Assembly: GCA_946410125.1 (NCBI GenBank)
Contig: CAMJZF010000007.1
Location: 1-41,865 of the forward strand
Length of the DNA: 41,865 nucleotides
Direction of reading: 5' to 3'
DNA from: an uncultured Prevotellaceae bacterium
GTDB taxonomy: Bacteria > Bacteroidota > Bacteroidia > Bacteroidales > Muribaculaceae
This document shows positions 17,130 through 25,718 of this stretch, one piece after another. The translations under genes were made by a program, and so were the position numbers. Under the pieces are notes generated by a model, which was not told the DNA's origin, did no database searches, and saw only the letters and a program-made list of their open reading frames with translations. The first letter of the stretch is position 1; each line of letters opens with the position of its first letter.

Positions 17130-18815
17130 ATGACAACATCAAACTACATTTTTCTGACCTTTGAGTTATTAGGGTCGCTTGGCCTGCTCATTTATGGTAT
17201 GAAAATCATGAGCGACTCGCTGCAAAAAATGGCGGGACCTCAACTGCGACACATCTTAGGAACTATTACTGCCAACCGATTCCGAGGCATTCTCGCCGGC
17301 TCATTCATCACCTGTGCGGTACAGTCATCATCGGCAACTACTGTGATGACGGTCTCTTTTGTTAGTGCAGGGCTTTTGTCTCTGGCTCAAGCCATCTCGG
17401 TTATCATGGGTGCCAACATTGGTACCACACTCACCGCCTGGATCATGTCGTTAGGCTATAGTGTAGACTTGACCGTTGTAGTGTTTCCGGCATTTTTCCT
17501 TGGCTTGCTTCTTATCTACAACAAGCGATTCAGGTTTGCCGGCGACTTGCTCTATGGAATTGCGTTTGTGTTCTTCTCGTTAGTTCTTCTAAGCTCGGCA
17601 GGCAAGTCGATGGACCTTGAGCACAATCAGCAACTCATAGCGTTTTTCTCGTCATTCGACACATCGAGCTACTTTACTATAATAATATTCCTCATTATCG
17701 GGACCGTCATCACTTGCGTCGTGCAATCGTCGGCTGCTGTAATGGCGATAACGATATTGCTGTGTTCTACAGGAGTACTCCCCATCTACATGGGTATAGC
17801 TTTGGTAATGGGCGAGAACATTGGCACCACAGCAACAGCCAACATCGCAGCCCTCGGTGCTGGGATTCCAGCACGACGTGCGGCACTGGCACACTTGATT
17901 TTCAACGTCTTTGGTGTAGTGTGGGTACTGTGTGTGTTCTACCCCTTTGTCGACTTGGTGTGCAACATTGCAGGCTACACACCAGGCAACGAGGCACATG
18001 CCACCCACATACCCATTGTGCTTGCCACATTCCACACATGCTTCAACGTTGCCAATACAGCAATACTTATAGGCTTTATACCACAACTTGAGCGCCTTGT
18101 GTGCTGGATGCTGCCGCAACACGAGACCACCAATGACGAAGAGTTCAAACTCACTTATTTGAACACTACCCTCATGCAAACTCCCGAGCTCGCGGTAATT
18201 CAGGCACAAAAGGAGACCGCACTGTTTTCACAGCGCACACAAGAGATGTTTGCACAAGTGCGTCAACTGCTCACCGAGAAAAAGCCATCGAAATGGGAGG
18301 AGCTCTATGTCCAGATTGAGAAAAAGGAAGACATTGCCGACAACATCGAGATTGGTATCGCGAGATATCTTGAACGAGTGAGCTATGACCACCTCTCGAA
18401 TGAAACGAAAAACATGATACGCACCATGTTGCGCGAGATTAGCGAACTTGAAAGCATAGCCGACTCGTGCTACAACCTGTCGCGCATACTCAAGAGAATG
18501 CACGACAGCGACAAGGAGTTCACGCCCGACCAGCTCCATCAACTCCAGTCGATGACTATCTTCACCAACGATGCGCTCACACAAATGAACCTTGTGATGA
18601 ACGGCAACATCGAGGAGCACCGCATTGAAGAATCCTACCGCATCGAGAACATGATTAACCGCATGTGCAAGCAGCTCAAGGAAGATAACATCAAGGCCGT
18701 TGACAATCACCTCTACGACTACAACACAGGAACCATTTTCACCGACTTCGTGAAGGAATGCGAGAAGCTTGGTGACTATGTTATTAACGTAATGCAGGCG
18801 CGGTTTAGGAAATAA
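17130..18815 (+). CDS. Na+/phosphate cotransporter with PhoU-like C-terminal domain
   Basis: The protein has 561 residues. Residues 1-330 carry the two inverted Na/Pi-cotransporter repeats, each with its signature: VQSSSATTVMTVSF then GANIGTTLTAWI, and CVVQSSAAVMAITI then GENIGTTATANIA. Residues about 350-561 are helical and charged and resemble PhoU, the usual regulatory tail in this family. It imports phosphate with sodium across the inner membrane. A PhoB/PhoR-like two-component pair follows 93 bp downstream on the same strand, suggesting a phosphate-response locus; that link is contextual. Confidence 0.88.
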   Translation: MTTSNYIFLTFELLGSLGLLIYGMKIMSDSLQKMAGPQLRHILGTITANRFRGILAGSFITCAVQSSSATTVMTVSFVSAGLLSLAQAISVIMGANIGTTLTAWIMSLGYSVDLTVVVFPAFFLGLLLIYNKRFRFAGDLLYGIAFVFFSLVLLSSAGKSMDLEHNQQLIAFFSSFDTSSYFTIIIFLIIGTVITCVVQSSAAVMAITILLCSTGVLPIYMGIALVMGENIGTTATANIAALGAGIPARRAALAHLIFNVFGVVWVLCVFYPFVDLVCNIAGYTPGNEAHATHIPIVLATFHTCFNVANTAILIGFIPQLERLVCWMLPQHETTNDEEFKLTYLNTTLMQTPELAVIQAQKETALFSQRTQEMFAQVRQLLTEKKPSKWEELYVQIEKKEDIADNIEIGIARYLERVSYDHLSNETKNMIRTMLREISELESIADSCYNLSRILKRMHDSDKEFTPDQLHQLQSMTIFTNDALTQMNLVMNGNIEEHRIEESYRIENMINRMCKQLKEDNIKAVDNHLYDYNTGTIFTDFVKECEKLGDYVINVMQARFRK

Positions 18816-18819
18816 TTAT

Positions 18820-18827
18820 TACCTTTG
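18820..18827 (+). promoter_or_regulatory. TACCTTTG -7 box upstream of the response regulator, abutting a MITE-like element
   Basis: The last base of the box is immediately followed by the first base of the 66-bp element at 18828, so transcription would start inside the element. No clear -33 TTG is seen. Confidence 0.5.
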
Positions 18828-18893
18828 AACCCGAATCGGTCATTAGGCGACGGAAAGTCATAATTTTAGGTCTATTTATGACCGATTTGGGTT
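18828..18893 (-). mobile_element. MITE-like element, copy B (66 bp)
   Basis: The ends AACCCGAATCGGTCAT and ATGACCGATTTGGGTT are inverted repeats with one mismatch in 16. The inner segment matches, in reverse complement, the right end of the 253-bp copy at 39296, so it lies in the opposite orientation to that copy. As RNA it would fold into a single hairpin with a loop of about 34 nt ending 15 nt before the response regulator ATG. Confidence 0.8.
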
Positions 18894-18908
18894 GAAAAAA
18901 TACACCGC

Positions 18909-19589
18909 ATGACAAAGAGAATTCTTATTGTTGACGACGACTATGACTTGTGCGAGATATTGAAGTTCAATATGGAATCGCAGGGCTACTTGACAAGTGT
19001 GGCCTATTCGGCTCTCGAGGCAATCAAACTCAATATCGCAAGTTACGACTTAATCATCCTTGATGTGATGATGCCAGGCATGAGCGGATTTCAATTTGCC
19101 CACGACCTTAAGAAAGACACCATCTACTCACATATTCCCATAATCTTCCTTACCGCCCTCAGCAGCGAAGAAGACACTCTTGAAGGCTTCGGACTGGGTG
19201 CCGATGACTACATAGCCAAGCCCTTTTCTATTAAAGAATTAGCCGCAAGGGTGAAAGCCGTGCTCAATCGCACTTCACCCAAAGAGATTAGAGAAGACAG
19301 TCTTGTCTCATTCAAGGGTATTGTTATTGACAGCACATCTAAAGATGTCACTATCGACGGCGTTAAAACGGCACTTACCAAGACTGAATATGAATTGCTG
19401 TTATTCTTCATCAAGCATCAGGGCGAAGTGTTTTCACGAGATCAGCTTGTAGAATATGTGTGGCCCGGCAATACCGTTGTCACTCCACGCACTATTGATG
19501 TAAACATTACCCGATTAAGGAAAAAATTAGGGACTTATTCTTCACACATAATAACTAAAACCGGCTTTGGCTACTGTTTTGAATCATGA
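18909..19589 (+). CDS. Response regulator, OmpR/PhoB family
   Basis: The protein has 226 residues. The receiver domain (residues 1-120) has the acidic pair in VDDDYD, phosphoacceptor Asp52 (LIILDVMMPG), Thr82 and Lys104 (DDYIAKPFS). A winged helix DNA-binding domain follows (130-226) with TKTEYELLLFFIKHQGEVFSRDQLVEYVW and TPRTIDVNITRLRKKLG. It overlaps the kinase gene by 4 bp (ATGA). A PhoB-like role in phosphate control fits the neighbouring symporter but is inference; an RprY-like role is an alternative. Confidence 0.92.
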   Translation: MTKRILIVDDDYDLCEILKFNMESQGYLTSVAYSALEAIKLNIASYDLIILDVMMPGMSGFQFAHDLKKDTIYSHIPIIFLTALSSEEDTLEGFGLGADDYIAKPFSIKELAARVKAVLNRTSPKEIREDSLVSFKGIVIDSTSKDVTIDGVKTALTKTEYELLLFFIKHQGEVFSRDQLVEYVWPGNTVVTPRTIDVNITRLRKKLGTYSSHIITKTGFGYCFES

Positions 19590-20506
19590 AAAATCTATCA
19601 GAAGGTAAAAAAATGTGGTTCAGTGTGATGGCTATTTTCTTAATTTATGCCATCATCTTCATTGTTTTTGAAGACTATGACCGCAAAGTGTTTGAGCCGC
19701 TTAATGAGATTAGCGATTGGCATTTGCTAATCTTCTCAATAGTAATAATGATTATCTTAGGCATTTTGCTCTATAGATATTCCAGGCGCATGGATGAGCG
19801 CATCAAGAATGAGCAAGAGATGAAGCAAACCTTGATGAGACGCCAGCTCACCCAAAACATATCTCATGAACTAAAAACTCCCGTGGCAAGCATCCTTGGT
19901 TACACCGAGACCATAGTCTCCAATCCCGACATGCCCCAGGAAACAAGAAACCGATTTATTGAACGCACCCAACTGCAGGCACAGCGGTTGTCAACACTTT
20001 TAAAAGACTTGTCGATACTCAACCGTGTGGATTATGCTCCCCATGTAATATCGATGAAACGAGTGAATGTGTCGCAAATCGTTGCCGGCATAGTTCAAGA
20101 CGTGGACATTGCTATCAATGCCAAGCACATGACCATTAACAACTATCTGCCCGAGAACATTATCATCAAAGGCAATGAATCACTCATTTATAGCATCTTC
20201 AACAACCTGATTGACAATTCCATCAACTATGCAGGCGAGAAAGCCACTATTGACATTTTTGCCTGCGAAAAAGACAATTATTGGAATTTCAGGTTTTGCG
20301 ACAATGGTGAGGGAGTAGCCCAAGAGCATCTTCAGCATCTGTTTGAAAGATTCTATCGCATCGACAATGGACGCAGCCGTTCGATGGGAGGTACAGGGCT
20401 GGGATTGGCCATAGTAAAGAATGCCGTGCTGCAACATGGCGGTTCAATTTCGGTAGCCAACATGAAAGAAGGCGGACTCGAATTCACATTCACGCTCGAG
20501 AAATAA
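19586..20506 (+). CDS. Sensor histidine kinase (PhoR-like)
   Basis: The protein has 306 residues. Two membrane helices (11-29 and 47-63) enclose an extracytoplasmic loop of only about 17 residues, so it has no room for a periplasmic sensor domain and probably senses through the membrane or a partner protein. The H-box NISHELKTPVASILGYTE gives the phosphorylated His94. The N-box NLIDNSINYA, DNGEGV and GGTGLGLAIVK follow in order. It is the kinase partner of the response regulator. Confidence 0.92.
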   Translation: MKNLSEGKKMWFSVMAIFLIYAIIFIVFEDYDRKVFEPLNEISDWHLLIFSIVIMIILGILLYRYSRRMDERIKNEQEMKQTLMRRQLTQNISHELKTPVASILGYTETIVSNPDMPQETRNRFIERTQLQAQRLSTLLKDLSILNRVDYAPHVISMKRVNVSQIVAGIVQDVDIAINAKHMTINNYLPENIIIKGNESLIYSIFNNLIDNSINYAGEKATIDIFACEKDNYWNFRFCDNGEGVAQEHLQHLFERFYRIDNGRSRSMGGTGLGLAIVKNAVLQHGGSISVANMKEGGLEFTFTLEK

Positions 20507-20529
20507 CTATCCTTCAACCTCCCCCCAAT

Positions 20530-20574
20530 AAAAAAATTATTAGGTCGGCTCATTATCAAGCCGACCTAATTTTC
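20530..20574. terminator. Hairpin terminator between the kinase and the opposing secreted-protein gene
   Basis: A perfect 12-bp stem (20539-20550 with 20559-20570) with an 8-nt loop is flanked by an A-run and a short T-run, so it may serve both directions. Confidence 0.82.
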
Positions 20575-20608
20575 ATTATGTGAATGTGAGGGTGGGTGAT
20601 AAATGCTA

Positions 20609-22618
20609 TCACTTCACGATTTTTGCCACAGAGCGCGAGCCGTCGCTGAACTCAGTAACGACGATGTTCATGCCCTGGAATGGAGTGCTGCTTACAGTAC
20701 CCATTGTGCTCACGTAGCTGACTTTTGCCACCTGCCTGGTTGCGTCGATATTGTCAATTCCAGTAATAAACTCGGCACTAACCGGCATGATTGTATAGTT
20801 AGTGTAATAATCGTCATCGGTAACCTTCACTTTAAGTGATGGTAAAGCAGCGGGCTTGCTCATGGCACGCTTAACCTTTCGAGAGACTGAATAATCAGTC
20901 TGTTCCGAAGCTTCCCAGGGTTGGTCAATCTTGAATACGCACGTCATGTCATAGCAACAGCCCTGCGCTACTTGATTTTGCAAGTCAGGATTGAGGGCGA
21001 AGTCAAGACGCACCGCCACGTCGTACAAGGAACTGCAAATGTAAGGCTCGCCATTAATGAGCTTGTAATATCCTGTAACATGTCCCAGTTCATTGCCAAG
21101 AGCCTGAATCTTATCTTCACTGAGGTTATAGGAATAAATCATATAGCTCTCAAAGTCGGGATCGGCGATACCCGTGGGAGTTGATGAGAGGATGAGTCGA
21201 GGATTGGTTGTCACGTCAACCACTTCGCCCTTTACAGTGTTAGGAGCCAGAACCTGCATGTTTTTGACTGTTTCGAAAAGCTGTGTATCGTCACCACAGT
21301 CGAGAGCAATCCATGTTGGATACCAATCTTGATACCAAGTGTAGCCCCACTCGGCATAGGTGTCAACAAGGATTTGGGTAGCATTGTCGGTAACAAGAAT
21401 CTGATTGTCAACCAATGGCATTACCACATAAAGCGAGTCGGCAAGTTTCATGTTTCCCTCAAGGCCTTCGTAGGTGACCTTCCAGAGTCGAGTGCCTGGA
21501 GCTTCCTCGATGGTAATTGGGTAGAGCTGATACTCATCGTTGTAGATCGATACCATGCCATCGATATCGTACTTCTCAAATGGGTCGACATTGGGATACT
21601 CAATTCCAAACTTGTTGTACCCCGCCATAGTTACCACTACGGGATTGCCATTCTCATCCGCTTCGTTACTTGTGATGGTGAAGTTGCCATTGTCATCGAT
21701 ATCGCTCAACGCTATACCATTGATTTTCACACGCATGTTCTCGTAGTGATAGGTCTCAATCTGAGCTACATATCCTGTCATGTCGAAAGGTTCGGTAAAG
21801 TCTTTCTCGACTTGGCCTGTTGGAGCATTAAAGTGAGTGGGATCGGTAATCTCCAGGAGACCCTTATAGGTCTTTTTCTTTCCGGTCCACCCTGCGGGAA
21901 TCACAGCACCTATAGGATATTGACGACCCACATTGCCATAAACCAGCGCAGCCGAGGCATAATAGTCCCCATCGAGCTGCATAAGCCACAGATAGTTCTC
22001 CCACTGGTATTGCACAAAGGCTTCGGTGGTGAACTGAAACTCGGTGTTCTCATCAAGAGCTGCAAGGTTGCTTAAAGAATCGAGCTTGGTGATGTTAGGG
22101 TCAACGGGATTTGGGTCCTCACCATTTGGGTCATCAACCGGATTCTCATCACTTGTGGTAACCACAATGGTGGCAACCTGAGCATTTTTAGTAGTGGCAT
22201 GGGTGAAAGTGACCGACGAAGTGCTGCCGTTCCATGTTCCGACGTTGCCCGAAACGGTATAGTTTCCCACATTGGCAAGCAGGTCAAAGTTGTTAGTATT
22301 GGCGGCATTTACAGTAACGCCAATGATGCTTCCACTCTCTACCGACAGAGTAATGCTTCCACCCTGATAGATGCGCAGGGTGTAACTGCCTTGGGAGTTC
22401 CACACACGCGTCTCGGTAGAACCGTTAACTGCCGAAAGGCTCACGCCACCGACAGTTATAGTACCCACATCGGTAAGATTAACACCGTTGCTCTGCTCTG
22501 GAGGTGTTATCCCCATAGCATTAAGCCCCTGAGCCGAGGAGAAGTCGAAAGTCACTTCATCGGCCCAAACAGCCACAGTTAAGAGAGCCATGACCGCAAA
22601 AGATAAAAATTTTCTCAT
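20609..22618 (-). CDS. Secreted multi-domain protein with type-IX-like C-terminal tail
   Basis: The protein has 669 residues. Residues 1-19 are a signal peptide (cleavage probably after VWA). Residues 20-155 form a beta-rich, Asn/Thr/Ser-rich domain, followed by an acidic Asp/Pro/Asn linker (158-175). The central 180-600 has aromatic-rich repeats (YQWENYLWLMQLDGDYYAS; PFDMTGYVAQIETYHYEN) that recall OB-fold-like or lipocalin-like secreted domains, but I cannot name the family. The C-terminus NIVVTEFSDGSRSVAKIVK is like type IX sorting tails. It lies 27 bp after nadC on the same strand and has no evident own promoter. Function unknown. Confidence 0.7.
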   Translation of the reverse strand: MRKFLSFAVMALLTVAVWADEVTFDFSSAQGLNAMGITPPEQSNGVNLTDVGTITVGGVSLSAVNGSTETRVWNSQGSYTLRIYQGGSITLSVESGSIIGVTVNAANTNNFDLLANVGNYTVSGNVGTWNGSTSSVTFTHATTKNAQVATIVVTTSDENPVDDPNGEDPNPVDPNITKLDSLSNLAALDENTEFQFTTEAFVQYQWENYLWLMQLDGDYYASAALVYGNVGRQYPIGAVIPAGWTGKKKTYKGLLEITDPTHFNAPTGQVEKDFTEPFDMTGYVAQIETYHYENMRVKINGIALSDIDDNGNFTITSNEADENGNPVVVTMAGYNKFGIEYPNVDPFEKYDIDGMVSIYNDEYQLYPITIEEAPGTRLWKVTYEGLEGNMKLADSLYVVMPLVDNQILVTDNATQILVDTYAEWGYTWYQDWYPTWIALDCGDDTQLFETVKNMQVLAPNTVKGEVVDVTTNPRLILSSTPTGIADPDFESYMIYSYNLSEDKIQALGNELGHVTGYYKLINGEPYICSSLYDVAVRLDFALNPDLQNQVAQGCCYDMTCVFKIDQPWEASEQTDYSVSRKVKRAMSKPAALPSLKVKVTDDDYYTNYTIMPVSAEFITGIDNIDATRQVAKVSYVSTMGTVSSTPFQGMNIVVTEFSDGSRSVAKIVK

Positions 22619-22645
22619 ACTCTTGTTTATTGTTTATACTGATGG

Positions 22646-23494
22646 TCAAAAAGCCTTGAAACTCATGTCAAGCGACTTCACGCTATGCGTCAGTGCTCCA
22701 ACCGATATATAATCCACTCCACACTCACCATAGGCACGCAACGTGTCGATGGTGATACCTCCACTCGACTCGGTCTCGACCTTGCCATCAACGATTTTCA
22801 CTGCCTCACGAGTGAGTTCGGGAGTGAAGTTATCAAACATTACACGGTCAATTCCACCGGCGGCAAGAGCCTCACGCAACTCGTCGAGGTTGCGCACCTC
22901 AATCTCAATCTTCAGGTTCTTGTTATTCTCCTTACACCAACGCTTGGCGCCATTGATAGCTGCAGTAATGCCTCCGGCAAAATCCACGTGATTGTCCTTG
23001 AGAAGAATCATGTCAAAGAGCCCAATGCGATGGTTGCAGCCACCGCCAATCTTCACGGCATCCTTCTCCATGATGCGCATGCCAGGGGTGGTCTTGCGAG
23101 TGTCGAGCACCTTGGTGTGAAGGCCTTCAAGCTCCTTTTGATAACGTGCTGTAACGGTGGCAATACCGCTCATGCGCTGCATGATGTTGAGCATCAAGCG
23201 CTCGGTTTGAAGCAGTGACTGCACCTTGCCCTCCACAATGAAAGCGATGTCGCCAGGTTTCACATGAGCACCATCCTCAATGTAGGTTGTCATCTTTAGT
23301 TCCGGGTCAAACTTCTGGAACACCTTGGCTGCCATCTCAACACCGGCAAGTATGCCCTCTTCCTTTATTATCAAGCGAGAACGGCCCATCTCATCGGCAG
23401 GAATACTGCACAATGTAGTAGCGTCTCCGTCACCAATATCCTCGGCAAATGCCAAGTCAATCAATTCGTCAATCAATTCATCTCTTGTTTTCAT
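22646..23494 (-). CDS. nadC: Nicotinate-nucleotide pyrophosphorylase (carboxylating), quinolinate phosphoribosyltransferase
   Basis: The protein has 282 residues, the normal length. It converts quinolinate and PRPP to nicotinate mononucleotide, CO2 and pyrophosphate in de novo NAD synthesis. Landmarks are EDIGDGDATT, LNIMQRMSGIATVTARY, DTRKTTPGMR, GGGCNHRIGLFDMILLKDNH, the EIEVRNLDELREAL segment and the C-terminal ESSGGITIDTLRAYGECGVDYISVGALTHS. nadA and nadB are not in the window. Confidence 0.95.
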   Translation of the reverse strand: MKTRDELIDELIDLAFAEDIGDGDATTLCSIPADEMGRSRLIIKEEGILAGVEMAAKVFQKFDPELKMTTYIEDGAHVKPGDIAFIVEGKVQSLLQTERLMLNIMQRMSGIATVTARYQKELEGLHTKVLDTRKTTPGMRIMEKDAVKIGGGCNHRIGLFDMILLKDNHVDFAGGITAAINGAKRWCKENNKNLKIEIEVRNLDELREALAAGGIDRVMFDNFTPELTREAVKIVDGKVETESSGGITIDTLRAYGECGVDYISVGALTHSVKSLDMSFKAF

Positions 23495-23518
23495 AGCTAT
23501 AATATTATTAATGTGCTA

Positions 23519-23526
23519 CAAAGGTA
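23519..23526 (-). promoter_or_regulatory. nadC: TACCTTTG -7 box for nadC
   Basis: It lies 24 nt before the nadC ATG on the minus strand; no -33 TTG is evident. Confidence 0.55.
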
Positions 23527-23580
23527 ACACATTTTGTTGAATCAGCATTATCTAACAAACAATAAAAGTTATTCTTGAGT

Positions 23581-23616
23581 CAAAGGAATTAAAGGAATCG
23601 CATGAATCACATGAAT
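23581..23616. repeat. Four-unit 9-bp tandem array
   Basis: Four consecutive 9-mers, two of the form YAAAGGAAT and two of the form CRCATGAAT, in exact register. No gene is visible between nadC and the symporter (23495-23899); that gap holds only divergent promoters and short arrays. Confidence 0.7.
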
Positions 23617-23787
23617 CGCCTTGGGGGATAATATACCCAATTACCAAATTGATAAACCAAGACAACAAAGTATTTTTACTCAAAAAGAATATTTTCATGG
23701 CTATAATAAAAAAAGTTCATATAGGCGCGAAATTACATTGAATGGAGAATAGGATACAACATTAAAAAACACAAGCGCTACTTAGGT

Positions 23788-23827
23788 TAGTTACTCTTAG
23801 TCATTCATAGTTACTCTTAGTTGTAAA
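23788..23827 (+). repeat. Four-unit 10-bp tandem array (TAGTTACTCT)
   Basis: Units 1 and 3 are identical (TAGTTACTCT); units 2 and 4 share TAGT and diverge. It lies directly upstream of the heptad array of the symporter gene. Confidence 0.7.
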
Positions 23828-23833
23828 CAAAAA

Positions 23834-23875
23834 AACTAACAACTCTTTACTCATAACTACCGACTATTTACTACC
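23834..23875 (+). repeat. Six-unit heptad array (NACTNNN) leading into a promoter
   Basis: ACT recurs at exactly 7-bp spacing six times, starting AACTAAC; the last unit TACTACC overlaps the -7 box at 23872-23879. Confidence 0.75.
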
Positions 23876-23879
23876 TTTG
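23872..23879 (+). promoter_or_regulatory. TACCTTTG -7 box for the dicarboxylate/amino-acid symporter
   Basis: It lies 20 nt before the ATG at 23900 and is in register with the upstream heptad array. No -33 TTG is evident. Confidence 0.6.
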
Positions 23880-23899
23880 CGGTACAAAAACGAAACAAA

Positions 23900-25069
23900 A
23901 TGAAAAAGATAAAGAAGTTGCCACTATTAGCGCGTATTATCATAGCTATCGCTCTGGGTATAACCCTCGGTCTATTCCTGCCATTGCCAGCAGTGAGGGT
24001 GTTTGTCACTTTCAACAGCATTTTCAGCCATTTCCTTCAATTCCTGATTCCGCTTATAATAATAGGACTTATTACTCCGGCAATCAGCGACATTGGCAAG
24101 AGTGCGGGCAAACTGCTGCTACTCACCACGTTGATAGCCTATGGCGACACGGTGTGCTCAGGCTATCTGTCTTATTTCACCAGCGCCAACGTGTTTCCAT
24201 TCCTCATAAGTCATGGTCAGGGTATTGAGAATATTGCTGAGGTCAAGGGGCTTGAGCCATTCTTCACCATTAACATTCCCCCCATTGTAGATGTGATGTC
24301 GGCATTAGTGACGGCATTCACCGTGGGACTGGGTATAGCGTTCTTTGGCTCCAAGACATTGAAACCCGGTTTTGACGAATTTAAGGATATTATTGCCAAG
24401 ACCATTGAAGTTGCACTCATCCCATTACTGCCCATCTATATCTTTGGCATCTTCCTGGAGATGAGCCACACCGGTCAGGCTTGGCATGTGCTCAACGTGT
24501 TTATCTCAATCATTGGCGTGATATTTGTCATGCACATCTTCCTGCTCGTGCTTCAATACTGCATCGCAGGCATCATCACTCACCGCAACCCGTTCAAGCT
24601 ATTGTGGAACATGCTTCCTGCCTATTTCACTGCCTTAGGCACCTCGTCGAGCGCAGCAACCATACCCGTGACCCTTAACCACACCATAAAGAATGGCGTT
24701 AGCAACGGCATAGCAAGCTTTGTCGTGCCACTGTGTGCCACCATTCACCTCTCGGGAAGCACACTCAAGATTGTAGCGTGCGCCATAGCACTGATGCTCA
24801 TGACAGGCATGCCATTTGACGTGGGCATGTTCACAGGCTTTATCTTAATGCTCGGCGTGATGATGGTGGCAGCCCCCGGTGTGCCTGGCGGCGCCATCAT
24901 GGCAGCGCTGGGAGTGCTGCAGTCAATTCTTGGCTTCGATGCCCAGATGCAGGCCCTCATGATAGCCCTCTACATCACCATGGACAGTTTTGGCACTGCA
25001 TGTAACGTCACCGGCGACGGAGCCATTGCCCTCGTCATCGACAAAATCAACTCCCGCAAGCAGCAGTAA
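23900..25069 (+). CDS. Dicarboxylate/amino acid:cation symporter (DAACS family)
   Basis: The protein has 389 residues with about eight membrane helices. It matches the SdaC/GltP-like fold: the N-terminal ARIIIAIALGITLGLFLP, the serine-rich hairpin YFTALGTSSSAATIPVTLNH (residues about 245-265), and the C-terminal AAPGVPGGAIMAALGVLQSILG and TACNVTGDGAIALVID. It imports a dicarboxylate or an amino acid (serine, threonine or glutamate) with Na+ or H+ across the inner membrane; the substrate is not readable here. It ends 30 bp from the convergent pnuT. Confidence 0.88.
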   Translation: MKKIKKLPLLARIIIAIALGITLGLFLPLPAVRVFVTFNSIFSHFLQFLIPLIIIGLITPAISDIGKSAGKLLLLTTLIAYGDTVCSGYLSYFTSANVFPFLISHGQGIENIAEVKGLEPFFTINIPPIVDVMSALVTAFTVGLGIAFFGSKTLKPGFDEFKDIIAKTIEVALIPLLPIYIFGIFLEMSHTGQAWHVLNVFISIIGVIFVMHIFLLVLQYCIAGIITHRNPFKLLWNMLPAYFTALGTSSSAATIPVTLNHTIKNGVSNGIASFVVPLCATIHLSGSTLKIVACAIALMLMTGMPFDVGMFTGFILMLGVMMVAAPGVPGGAIMAALGVLQSILGFDAQMQALMIALYITMDSFGTACNVTGDGAIALVIDKINSRKQQ

Positions 25070-25073
25070 AAAA

Positions 25074-25103
25074 GGGAACTATTATCGCCACTATAGCAAC
25101 TAT
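25074..25103. repeat. Degenerate 9-bp array (NNNNNCTAT) at the pnuT 3' end
   Basis: CTAT recurs at 25079, 25091 and 25100 (spacing 12, then 9). The last one contains the pnuT stop codon on the minus strand. The same unit forms the regular arrays at 25679 and 26397. Confidence 0.55.
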
Positions 25104-25678
25104 AAGTTTTTGGTAGCGAGTTTTTTCCAGCGCAGGTAGCCAGCTACTGCCATTACTGTATAGAAGCCGTAGAGGCTGGCTGTGAAGGGGATGCCCTTGT
25201 AGATGTAGAGACCGCAGCACACGGCGTCGACCACAAGCCACAAGAGCCATTGCTCTACATATTTCTTAGCCAGCGCCCACAATGCCACGGCACTCAGTGC
25301 TGTGGTGAAGCTGTCGAGCAGTGGCACGGTGCTGTCGGTAAAGGTAGACAGGAACCAGTATAGCCCTCCCCACAAAGCAAAGCCCACTATCGCCGACGGG
25401 ATTATGTGGCTGCGCTTGAAGTGAGTGATGGGCACCTCCTTGGCATCATCATCTTTCTTACCCCATCGCCAGCAGCAGTAGCCATAGATTGCCGCCGCCA
25501 CGTAGTAGAACTCCATGCCAAAGTCGGCGTAGAGCCCCTTGGCAAAATACAGGTAACTATGCACGATGGGCATTATTATGCTCACCGCCCAAAGCCAAAT
25601 GTTGGCGCGGTACTCAAGCCACAGGTAAAGCAACCCGAGCACCGTGCTAACTATGTCTATCAATTGGAGCCAGTCCAT
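25100..25678 (-). CDS. pnuT: PnuC-family transporter, probable thiamine transporter PnuT
   Basis: I choose the ATG at 25678 (192 residues, MDWLQLIDIVSTVLGLLYL). A longer frame to 25765 adds only residues coded by a tandem repeat (TIVTIVTI) and is rejected. There are about seven membrane helices with the PnuC-type motifs WLEYRANIWLWAVSIIMPIV and the C-terminal KKYVEQWLLWLVVDAVCCGLYIYKGI. PnuC proteins carry nicotinamide riboside by facilitated diffusion. In Bacteroidota, members downstream of a TPP riboswitch and a TonB receptor are assigned to thiamine (PnuT), and that context holds here. Confidence 0.85.
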   Translation of the reverse strand: MDWLQLIDIVSTVLGLLYLWLEYRANIWLWAVSIIMPIVHSYLYFAKGLYADFGMEFYYVAAAIYGYCCWRWGKKDDDAKEVPITHFKRSHIIPSAIVGFALWGGLYWFLSTFTDSTVPLLDSFTTALSAVALWALAKKYVEQWLLWLVVDAVCCGLYIYKGIPFTASLYGFYTVMAVAGYLRWKKLATKNL

Positions 25679-25717
25679 AACTCTTATAGTCACTATAGTT
25701 ACTATAGTAAATATAGT
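25679..25717 (-). repeat. 9-bp tandem array (AGTNACTAT) between pnuT and the four-helix gene
   Basis: On the plus strand AACTCTTAT, AGTCACTAT, AGTTACTAT and AGTAAATAT follow at exact 9-bp spacing and end directly at the pnuT start codon. Nearly the whole spacer between the two genes is array. Confidence 0.75.
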
Positions 25718-25718
25718 T

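Noticed and set aside
23581-23875. Possible CRISPR array
   Set aside because: Units of 7-10 bp follow each other without spacers and no cas gene is present.
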